Source: Roseomonas xinghualingensis
GTDB taxonomy: Bacteria > Pseudomonadota > Alphaproteobacteria > Acetobacterales > Acetobacteraceae
Direction: 5' to 3'
NCBI RefSeq assembly: GCF_025791835.1
Contig: NZ_JAOXLP010000042.1
Location: 1 to 21,496, forward strand
DNA length: 21,496 nt
A program made the position numbers and the translations under genes. Below the pieces are notes generated by a model, which was given only the letters and a program-made list of their open reading frames with translations, was not told the DNA's origin and did no database searches. Each line of letters opens with the position of its first letter. Position 1 is the stretch's first letter. Positions 1 to 8,545 of the stretch are shown in pieces.

Positions 1-176
1 ACCGGGCGATGGAGGAGCTCTACGCCGCCATCAACCGCGACGGCGGCACCCAGGGCATGGTGGAGCGGATGCAGACCCGCGCCCAGCTTTACGACACCAT
101 CGGCTACCACGACTACGAGGCCCTGGATGCCTCCCTCGTGAAGACCGTCATCCCGCAGGACATGCCGCAGCGATGA
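1..176 (+). CDS. Isocitrate lyase/PEP mutase family protein, C-terminal end (partial)
   Basis: The open frame enters from the left edge (first full codon at 3) and stops at 174-176, giving about 57 residues. The tail contains GTQGMVERMQTRAQLYD followed by IGYHDYEALD. This matches the C-terminal pattern of methylisocitrate lyase (PrpB) and related PEP mutase superfamily members, where GTQ, then MQTRxELY, then a Tyr-rich Y..YE..D segment closes the protein. The catalytic barrel lies outside the window, so the exact substrate (2-methylisocitrate, oxaloacetate or another 2-oxo acid) cannot be told. The stop overlaps the ATG of the next gene (ATGA), so the two are probably cotranscribed. Confidence 0.7.
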   Translation, partial: RAMEELYAAINRDGGTQGMVERMQTRAQLYDTIGYHDYEALDASLVKTVIPQDMPQR

Positions 177-640
177 ATCGCCGCATTCTTCTCGGGCTGC
201 TGGCGCTCGCGCCAGCGGCCGCGCTGGCGCAGGACGGGCCGCAGCCGAAGCTGCCCATGGAGCCGCTGGTCATCGTCACGCGCGATGGCAAGCGCCATGC
301 GTTCCAGGTGGAGATGGCGATCGAGCCGCAGCAGCAGATGGTGGGGCTGATGTTCCGTCCCGTCGTCGCACCGGATGAGGGGATGCTGTTCGACTGGGGC
401 CAACCCCGCGAGAGCAGCATGTGGATGCGCAACACCATCGCCTCGCTCGACATGCTGTTCATCACCCAGTCCGGCGTCATCCTGCGGATCGCCGAGCGGA
501 CGGTGCCGCACAGCCTGGCTCCCATCAGTTCCAATGGCCCCGTGCGGGCGACGCTGGAACTGGCGGCGGGGACGGCGGAGCGGCTGGACATCCGCGTGGG
601 GGACAAGGTGGAGCAGCGGATCTTCGGCACTGCGCGTTAA
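173..640 (+). CDS. DUF192 family secreted protein
   Basis: A 155-residue protein. Residues 1-19 form a signal peptide (basic MNRR, hydrophobic LLGLLALAPAAA, cleavage after ALA), so the product is probably periplasmic. The rest carries the DUF192 signature: EMAIEPQQQMVGLMFR near residue 50, GMLFDWG, then SMWMRNT and LDMLFI, and a late VRATLELAAGTAERL segment followed by VGDKV. Members of DUF192 are small beta-rich proteins of unknown biochemical role, and no catalytic residues can be pointed out. The start overlaps the stop of the upstream lyase gene by four bases, which fixes it and suggests translational coupling. Length is normal for the family. Confidence 0.88.
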   Translation: MNRRILLGLLALAPAAALAQDGPQPKLPMEPLVIVTRDGKRHAFQVEMAIEPQQQMVGLMFRPVVAPDEGMLFDWGQPRESSMWMRNTIASLDMLFITQSGVILRIAERTVPHSLAPISSNGPVRATLELAAGTAERLDIRVGDKVEQRIFGTAR

Positions 641-665
641 GCCTCCCCGCAGAGGGAGGCGCGGC

Positions 666-782
666 ATGACTGTCGATCCGATCACGGAGGGCCTTTACGC
701 GCATCGGCGCTTCGAGGCGCCGGAGCGCGTCTTCGGTGCCTGGACCGACTGGCGGCCGCAATCCGCTAAAGTGGCAGGATAA
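666..782 (+). pseudogene. Remnant of an AHSA1/SRPBCC-type gene (N-terminal fragment)
   Basis: A 38-codon frame starting at ATG 666 encodes ITEGLYAHRRFEAPERVFGA followed by WTD. This resembles the first beta strand and helix of AHSA1-like (activator of Hsp90 ATPase homologue) SRPBCC proteins, which typically open with a strand ending RxFxAPxExVFxAWTD. The match stops at WTD, the frame ends at 780-782, and the rest of the roughly 150-residue domain is missing because the 3' end of the convergent hydrolase gene occupies the DNA from 766. It therefore looks like a truncated leftover rather than a functional gene. A chance resemblance is possible given the short length. Confidence 0.5.
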
Positions 783-1716
783 GCGTCTCGCCAAAGCGTG
801 GAACAATGAAGGAATCATCCGCAAGCCCCCCTTTGCTGCGTGCGAGGGCCAGGGCCTGGACCGGTTTGTCGATTCCTTCCTGGGTCAGCTTGAACGTGCC
901 GAAATGCATGGCGATGGCGGTGCGCACCCGTGTCTCAGCCCTCGCGCGGACGGCTTCCTCCGGGTTCATATGGACGGAGCGCATGAACCAGCGGGGCTCA
1001 TAGGCGCCGATCGGGATCAGCCCGATGGAGAAAGGGCCGAGTTCAGCGCCGATCTCGGCCAGATGCGCACCATGGGCCGTATCCCCGGCGAAGAGGATCG
1101 AGCCGGCGGGCGTGCGGATGGCGAAGCCGCCCCAGAGGGAGCGCCCCCGGTCCGCGATGCCGCGCGCGGAGAAGTGGCGAGCCGGAAGATAGGTGATGGT
1201 GGCGTTGCCGATGGCAGTTTCGCCCCACCAGTCCAACTCCTCGGCACCGGGCAGGCCATTCCGCGCCAGGATGCGGGCATTGCCGAGGCCGGTGACGATG
1301 CGCGGCGCCTTCAGGCGGCGCAGCGTCGGGATGTCCATGTGGTCGTAGTGGTTATGGGAGACCAGCACCGCATCCAGGGGCGGAAGGGCTTCCAGTGCCA
1401 GTCCCGGCGCCCTAGCCCGGCGCGGGCCGAGGAAGGGCAGGGGGCTGCAGCGCTCGCTCCAGATCGGGTCCGTCAACAGGGTCGGGCCACCGGCGATGCG
1501 GATCAGGAAGGACGAATGGCCGATGAAGGTGATGGCGGCATGGCCGGGTGGGGGCTCGGTGGGCGGAGCCTCCTGCGGGTCCTCGATGCGGCGGGGCCAG
1601 GGCGTGCCCGCCCCTTCCCGCAGCATCTTCCAGACCTGGGACAGCGGATGACCCGGGACGCTGCCATCCGGGTTCAGGAAGCGCCCTTCGGGACTGCGCC
1701 GGGCGCCCTGCCGCAT
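766..1716 (-). CDS. MBL-fold metal-dependent hydrolase, NAPE-PLD/UlaG-like
   Basis: A 316-residue protein when started at ATG 1716, whose first base is the last base of the upstream ATPase stop (TGATG overlap). The frame extends further upstream, but that part is antisense-like and lacks family similarity. Metallo-beta-lactamase ligands are visible: HNHYDH at residues 121-126, a further His near 181, Asp212 in FAGDTAH, and His271 in AIAMHFGTF. The N-terminal FLNPDGS and PLSQVWKMLREGAGTPWP segments and the later RGRSLWGGFAI are typical of the N-acyl-phosphatidylethanolamine phospholipase D-like branch. There is no signal peptide, so it is probably cytoplasmic. The true substrate cannot be inferred. 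It is probably cotranscribed with the DUF815 ATPase. Confidence 0.88.
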   Translation of the reverse strand: MRQGARRSPEGRFLNPDGSVPGHPLSQVWKMLREGAGTPWPRRIEDPQEAPPTEPPPGHAAITFIGHSSFLIRIAGGPTLLTDPIWSERCSPLPFLGPRRARAPGLALEALPPLDAVLVSHNHYDHMDIPTLRRLKAPRIVTGLGNARILARNGLPGAEELDWWGETAIGNATITYLPARHFSARGIADRGRSLWGGFAIRTPAGSILFAGDTAHGAHLAEIGAELGPFSIGLIPIGAYEPRWFMRSVHMNPEEAVRARAETRVRTAIAMHFGTFKLTQEGIDKPVQALALARSKGGLADDSFIVPRFGETLILPL

Positions 1717-2567
1717 CAGGCGGCGACCTTCACGCCCAGCTCGCCCGCCATGTCGAGGGCGAACTGCCAGGCGACGCGGCCCGAGCGGGAGCCGCGGGTG
1801 ATGGTCCATTCCTTCGCACGCGCTAGCAGCGCCTCGCGCTCGATCGGCAGGTTCAGCGCCTTCGCATAGCCCTCGACCATGGCGAAATAGGTCGGCTGGT
1901 CGCAGTTATGGAAGCCGATCCAGAGGCCGAAGCGATCGGAGAGTGAGACCTTCTCCTCCACGGATTCGCTGGCATGGATGGCGCGCTGCTGCTCGTTCTC
2001 GATCATGTCGCGCGGCATCAGGTGGCGGCGGTTGGAGGTCGCATAGAAGACCACATTGGGCGGGCGCCCGGCGATGCCGCCGTCGAGCACGGATTTCAGC
2101 GCCTTGTAATCGGCATCCTCGCGCTCGAAGGAGAGGTCGTCGCAGAAGACGAGGACGCGGCGGGGCTGCTCGCGCAGGATCTCCAGGAGGTCGGGCAAGG
2201 TGCTGATGTCCTCGCGCGCGATCTCGATCAGGGCGAGGCTGCCGGGCATCTCGGCATTGGCGCGGGCATGAGCGGCCTTGACCAGCGAGGACTTGCCCAT
2301 GCCGCGGGCGCCCCAGAGCATGGCGTTGTTGGCTGGCAGGCCACGAGCGAATCGCAGCGTGTTCTCCAACAGAAGGCCCTTCTGCTGCTCCACGCCCTGG
2401 AGCAGCGAAATATCAACGGCCGAGACGCGGCGCACCGGCGAAAGGCGAGGCAAGGGTGTCGGGTGCCAGACGAAGGCATCGGCGCCATCCAGGCGTGGCG
2501 CGGCATGCGGCGCAGGAGCAAGGCGCTCCAGGGCCTCGGCGATGCGGGTCAGGGCAGCTTCGTTCAT
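1716..2567 (-). CDS. DUF815 family AAA-type ATPase
   Basis: A 283-residue protein when started at the ATG at 2567; 24 further codons lie upstream but read through the intergenic region. It has a Walker A motif (GARGMGKSS, about residues 86-94), a Walker B (VLVFCDDL, about 138-145) and a sensor-1 like ATSNRRHL near 176. SDRFGLWIGF and the C-terminal GRVAWQFALDMA follow the DUF815 pattern. DUF815 proteins are AAA-related ATPases of unsettled function, widespread in Alphaproteobacteria next to yajC. Here the gene is divergent from yajC, which agrees with that context. It overlaps the metallo-hydrolase start by one base, so the two minus-strand genes probably form an operon. Confidence 0.88.
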   Translation of the reverse strand: MNEAALTRIAEALERLAPAPHAAPRLDGADAFVWHPTPLPRLSPVRRVSAVDISLLQGVEQQKGLLLENTLRFARGLPANNAMLWGARGMGKSSLVKAAHARANAEMPGSLALIEIAREDISTLPDLLEILREQPRRVLVFCDDLSFEREDADYKALKSVLDGGIAGRPPNVVFYATSNRRHLMPRDMIENEQQRAIHASESVEEKVSLSDRFGLWIGFHNCDQPTYFAMVEGYAKALNLPIEREALLARAKEWTITRGSRSGRVAWQFALDMAGELGVKVAA

Positions 2568-2589
2568 CGGCGGCGTTTCCAGGCTCCGC

Positions 2590-2617
2590 TTGACGCGGGG
2601 GGGTGGGCAGTTAGTTT
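2590..2617 (+). promoter_or_regulatory. Possible sigma-70 type promoter for yajC
   Basis: In the 95-bp divergent gap between the ATPase and yajC there is TTGACG at 2590-2595 and TAGTTT at 2612-2617, separated by 16 bases, about 45 bases before the yajC ATG. The -35 is good and the -10 is poor, so this is only a candidate. Confidence 0.35.
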
Positions 2618-2662
2618 CCGCTCCTCTTCGCACCCACAACGCCCGGACGGAAGCCCAGCCCC

Positions 2663-3010
2663 ATGTTCATCTCCCCGGCCTACGCCCAGGACGCAGCCGT
2701 TGGCGGCGCGACCGGCATGCTGATGCAGTTCGCCCCCCTGATTCTCATCTTCGTGGTCTTCTACTTCATCCTGATCCGCCCGCAGCAGAAGAAGGTGAAG
2801 GAGCACCGCCAGATGCTCATGTCGCTGAAGCGGGGGGACCGGATCGTGACGGGCGGCGGCCTGGTGGCCACCATCACCAAGGTGAAGGAGGGCTCCGATG
2901 AAATCGAGGCCGAGCTTTCCCCGAATGTGCGCGTGACCGTCGTGCGCGGGACGATCGCCAGCGTGATCCGCCCGACCGCCGCGAATGACGCGAGCGCCGC
3001 CAAGGGCTGA
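2663..3010 (+). CDS. yajC: Preprotein translocase subunit YajC
   Basis: A 115-residue small membrane protein. A single transmembrane segment (about residues 20-39, FAPLILIFVVFYFILI) is followed directly by the family hallmark RPQQKKVKEH. A soluble domain follows with LKRGDRIVTGGGLVATI and a closing VVRGTIASVI. YajC associates with SecDF at the SecYEG translocon. The start at 2663 fits the usual N-terminal length. The gene normally precedes secD and secF, but here it ends in a strong terminator and the next gene is a convergent superoxide dismutase, so secDF must lie elsewhere in this genome. Confidence 0.95.
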   Translation: MFISPAYAQDAAVGGATGMLMQFAPLILIFVVFYFILIRPQQKKVKEHRQMLMSLKRGDRIVTGGGLVATITKVKEGSDEIEAELSPNVRVTVVRGTIASVIRPTAANDASAAKG

Positions 3011-3030
3011 TCCTTCGGCACCGGATGCGC

Positions 3031-3072
3031 GAAGGGCGCCGCGGGGAGGACCCGCGGCGCCCTTCGTCTTTT
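3031..3072 (+). terminator. Rho-independent terminator of yajC
   Basis: A perfect 15-bp stem (3031-3045 with 3051-3065, arm GAAGGGCGCCGCGGG), a 5-base loop, then GTCTTTT. It starts 21 bases after the yajC stop. This is the clearest intrinsic terminator in the window. Confidence 0.9.
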
Positions 3073-3078
3073 GTGGAA

Positions 3079-3097
3079 GGCCGCCGCGAGGGCGGCC
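3079..3097 (-). terminator. Putative sodB terminator hairpin
   Basis: A 7-bp stem (GGCCGCC with GGCGGCC, loop of 5) lies 10 bases beyond the superoxide dismutase stop in its reading direction. The T-tract is poor (TTCCAC), so termination may be weak or aided by the adjoining yajC hairpin. Confidence 0.45.
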
Positions 3098-3106
3098 CTT
3101 CTTCCT

Positions 3107-3742
3107 TCAGGCGGACTGGCCGGACTTCAGGCCCTTGTCGAGCAAGGAGGCAACGAACTCCCAGTTCACCAGCTTGTCCAGGAAGTTGGTCAGGTAGTCC
3201 GGGCGGCGGTTGCGGAAGTCCAGGTAGTAGGAGTGCTCCCACACATCGACGCCGAGGATCGGCGTGCCCTCGCCGGTGGCGATCGGGTTGGAGCCGTTGG
3301 GGGTCTTGGTGATCTTCAGCTTGCCGGAGGCATCCTGGATCAGCCAGGCCCAGCCCGAGCCGAACTGGCCGACGCCCGCTGCCTTGAAGTCATCCTTGAA
3401 CTTCTGGAGGCCGCCGAGGTCGCTGTCGATCTTGGCCGCCAGATTGCCCGGAATCTTGTCCTCGCCGCCCTTGGGGGACATGACCTGCCAGAAGAGCAGA
3501 TGGTTCCAGTGCTGGCCGGCCTGGTTCAGCACGGGCAGGCCATCGGCGCCGGCCTTGCCGGCCTCGGCGACGATCTGTTCCAGTGTCTTGCCCTGCAGGC
3601 CCTTGCTCTCGATCAGACCGTTCAGCGCGGTGACATAGGCCTGATGGTGCTTGCCGTGGTGCAGCTCCAGCGTCTCCTGCTGCATGCCACGGGCCGCGAG
3701 AGCACCAGCATCATAGGGCAGGGGGGGAAGGCTGAAGGCCAT
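3107..3742 (-). CDS. sodB: Superoxide dismutase, Fe-type (Fe/Mn family)
   Basis: A 211-residue protein started at ATG 3742, preceded by a good ribosome site (AAGGAG). The N-terminus MAFSLPPLPYDAGALA is canonical. It dismutates superoxide to oxygen and hydrogen peroxide in the cytoplasm. The metal ligands are visible: His28 in LELHHGKHHQAYV, the His in QHWNHLLFW, and the Asp and His in DVWEHSYYLDF. The Gln in NQAGQHWNHLLFW is the Fe-type position, where Mn enzymes usually have Gly, so iron is favoured, though cambialistic use is possible. Length is typical of FeSOD. It lies convergent to yajC and divergent from the following gene. Confidence 0.95.
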   Translation of the reverse strand: MAFSLPPLPYDAGALAARGMQQETLELHHGKHHQAYVTALNGLIESKGLQGKTLEQIVAEAGKAGADGLPVLNQAGQHWNHLLFWQVMSPKGGEDKIPGNLAAKIDSDLGGLQKFKDDFKAAGVGQFGSGWAWLIQDASGKLKITKTPNGSNPIATGEGTPILGVDVWEHSYYLDFRNRRPDYLTNFLDKLVNWEFVASLLDKGLKSGQSA

Positions 3743-3875
3743 GAGGCGTCTCCTTGGCAGGTGATTCGGCGCGCAATGTCGCGCTTGTGAGGGGCGGGGC
3801 CAAGGGCGGGGAGCGTCAATCCGGCGCGAGAAGAGGCGCTTGCCAGGGGCGCCCGGCGGGTCCAAGGGGGCCGCC

Positions 3876-4682
3876 ATGGAAGCCAAGTCCGCCCTTTCTC
3901 CCGTGGCCGAGCTGGCCCGGCGCCATGACCCGGACCGTTTCCTCTGTGCTCTCTTCGCGCCATCCGAGGCGCGGGAGACGATCTTCACCCTCATCGCCTT
4001 CAACAATGAGCTGGCGCGTGCGCGCGAAGTGGCGCGCGAACCGATGATGGCACTGATCCGCCTGCAGTGGTGGCGGGAGGTGGTGGAGGAGGCGGTGGCC
4101 GGCGCCCCGGCCCGGAGGCATGAGGTGGCGGAGCCGCTTTCGGCAGCCATCAAGGATGGGCGGCTGCAGCCGGAGGCGCTGCTGCGGATGATCGAGGGGC
4201 GGGAGGAGGATGAGCCACCGGCCGACCGGCAGGCGTTCGAGCAAAGTCTGGCCGCCACGAGCGGGGCGCTCGCCGTTGAGATGGGGCGCGTGCTCGGGGC
4301 GCCGGATGCCCTGGCGGAGCCGCTCGCCCGCGCGGGAATGGCTTACGGGCTGGCCGGTACGCTTCGCAGCCTGCCTGTCCTGCTGGCGAATGGGCGCGAG
4401 CCTTTGCCGCATGACATCCTTCCGCAGGGGGCCGCCCCATCGGGGCAGGCGGTGGTCCTGCGGGAGATGGCAACCTCCGGCCTGGCAGAGCTGCGCTCCA
4501 CCCGCGCTGCCCTGCGGAGCCTGCCACGGCAGGCTATTGCCGCCGCGCTGCCCCTGGTCCTCGCACGCCGCGATTTCGTCCGGGAAGCCTCTGCAGGCTG
4601 GCAATGGGATGCCGAGCCACGCTCCCGAGGGGCAGGTGACAGGCTGGCGGTGGCCTGGGCAGGGCTCCGCGGCAGGATCTGA
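3876..4682 (+). CDS. Squalene/phytoene synthase-fold protein, NDUFAF6-like
   Basis: A 268-residue protein started at ATG 3876; an earlier in-frame ATG at 3840 is low in family similarity. The sequence FTLIAFNNELARAREVAREP followed by IRLQWWREVVEE belongs to the squalene/phytoene synthase superfamily. At the positions where true synthases carry the Asp-rich DxxxD metal sites, this protein has NNELARARE (about residues 43-51) and later YGLAGTLRSLPVLLANGREP, so both diphosphate-binding motifs are absent. That pattern matches the NDUFAF6 branch, a mitochondrial complex I assembly factor with alphaproteobacterial relatives. Prenyl synthase activity is therefore unlikely. A role in respiratory complex assembly is inference from homology. 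Confidence 0.8.
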   Translation: MEAKSALSPVAELARRHDPDRFLCALFAPSEARETIFTLIAFNNELARAREVAREPMMALIRLQWWREVVEEAVAGAPARRHEVAEPLSAAIKDGRLQPEALLRMIEGREEDEPPADRQAFEQSLAATSGALAVEMGRVLGAPDALAEPLARAGMAYGLAGTLRSLPVLLANGREPLPHDILPQGAAPSGQAVVLREMATSGLAELRSTRAALRSLPRQAIAAALPLVLARRDFVREASAGWQWDAEPRSRGAGDRLAVAWAGLRGRI

Positions 4683-4698
4683 GCCCGAACCGGGGCTT

Positions 4699-4730
4699 CG
4701 GGCAGGCGCCTGAGCAAGAGCGCCTGTCCG
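4699..4730. terminator. Possible bidirectional terminator hairpin
   Basis: An 11-bp stem with one G-T wobble (4699-4709 with 4720-4730, inner arms CAGGCGC/GCGCCTG) lies between two convergent stops, that of the NDUFAF6-like gene and that of uvrA. No T-tract follows on either strand, so function rests on position and stem strength. Confidence 0.4.
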
Positions 4731-4739
4731 GAATGGAGG

Positions 4740-7682
<2,943 letters not shown>

Positions 7683-7699
7683 GGGCGATTCCGACCTTT

Positions 7700-7714
7700 G
7701 TTCGCATTGTGTTC
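7700..7714. promoter_or_regulatory. LexA (SOS) box upstream of uvrA
   Basis: GTTCGCATTGTGTTC is an exact match to the alphaproteobacterial LexA operator GTTC-N7-GTTC (minus strand GAAC-N7-GAAC). It sits 18 bases in front of the uvrA start and 248 bases before ssb, so uvrA is the likelier direct target. In E. coli uvrA and ssb also share a divergent SOS-controlled region. Confidence 0.85.
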
Positions 7715-7773
7715 ATGGGTGTGTGCCACCATATGATGGCGTCGGGAAGGGGTCGCCGGGGGGCGCCCCGACC

Positions 7774-7814
7774 CTACCCCCCGGGGGGTGGCCTTGCCGG
7801 CCCCCGGGGGGTAG
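7774..7814. repeat. GC-only inverted repeat in the uvrA-ssb gap
   Basis: Two 14-bp arms (7774-7787 CTACCCCCCGGGGG and 7801-7814 CCCCCGGGGGGTAG) are perfect inverted repeats separated by 13 bases, and each arm contains its own C6-G5/6 palindrome. The 280-bp gap 7683-7962 otherwise holds the LexA box and an imperfect palindrome GCCACCATATGATGGC (7725-7740). A role as hairpin, transcription block or protein site is open. Confidence 0.75.
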
Positions 7815-7962
7815 CTTCTGCGACCCGCGATGGTTTCCTGAAAAGGATTCGCTGGACGGGGTGCGGCATTTCGCGCGGCCCCGCCACGCGGCGCCGCCAG
7901 ATCTGTGTTATGAAGAGGTTCCGGCCGGGAAGAGCCCCGGGCCGGGCAAGGATGTGGGTGGC

Positions 7963-8526
7963 ATGGCCGGCGTCAACAAGGTGATCATCCTCGGCACGCT
8001 GGGGCGGGACCCGGAAGTGCGGAACTTCCAGAACGGCGGCAAGGTGGTGAACCTGCGGGTCGCCACCAGCGAGCGCTACAAGGACCGCGAGGGCAATCAG
8101 CAGGAGCGCACCGAGTGGCACTCGGTGGCCATTTTCAATGAGAAGCTGGGTGAGATCGCCGAGCGCTACCTGAAGAAGGGCAACCAGGTTTACCTGGAAG
8201 GCCAACTTGAGACCCGGAAGTGGACCACCAATGAGGGGCAGGAGCGCTACTCCACCGAGATCGTACTGCGTCAATTCCGTGGCGAACTGGCCCTGATCGG
8301 TGGCCGCAGTCAGGGTGGCGGCGCCGGTGCCGGCGATGAGGCTGGCTATGGCGGCGGCAGCGGCTTCAGCGGTGACCGGGGCGGTTCCTCGGGCGGGTTT
8401 GGCGGAGCGCGGTCCTCCTCCGGCGGCGGGCGTGCCCCGGCCCCGCAGCGTAGCGGCGGTGGTAGTGGTGGTGGCGGCGGCTGGGATGCGCCGAAGGCCG
8501 ACCTCGACGACGACATCCCGTTCTGA
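7963..8526 (+). CDS. ssb: Single-stranded DNA-binding protein
   Basis: A 187-residue protein. Start ATG 7963 gives the canonical N-terminus MAGVNKVIILGTLGRDPEVR; the open frame runs upstream to 7645, but that part is GC-rich leader sequence without similarity. The OB fold occupies about residues 1-112 (TERTEWHSVAIFN-like core: QQERTEWHSVAIFNEKLGEI, YLEGQLETRKWT). A long Gly/Ser-rich disordered linker follows, and the acidic tip DDDIPF recruits partner proteins of replication and repair. It coats single-stranded DNA as a tetramer. It is followed after 19 bases by gyrA and is divergent from uvrA, both DNA-maintenance genes. Confidence 0.96.
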   Translation: MAGVNKVIILGTLGRDPEVRNFQNGGKVVNLRVATSERYKDREGNQQERTEWHSVAIFNEKLGEIAERYLKKGNQVYLEGQLETRKWTTNEGQERYSTEIVLRQFRGELALIGGRSQGGGAGAGDEAGYGGGSGFSGDRGGSSGGFGGARSSSGGGRAPAPQRSGGGSGGGGGWDAPKADLDDDIPF

Positions 8527-8545
8527 TTCATCTGGATACCTGTAA

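Noticed and set aside
736..1869. 377-codon plus-strand open frame
   Set aside because: It runs antisense to the metallo-hydrolase, which has its full metal-binding motif set.
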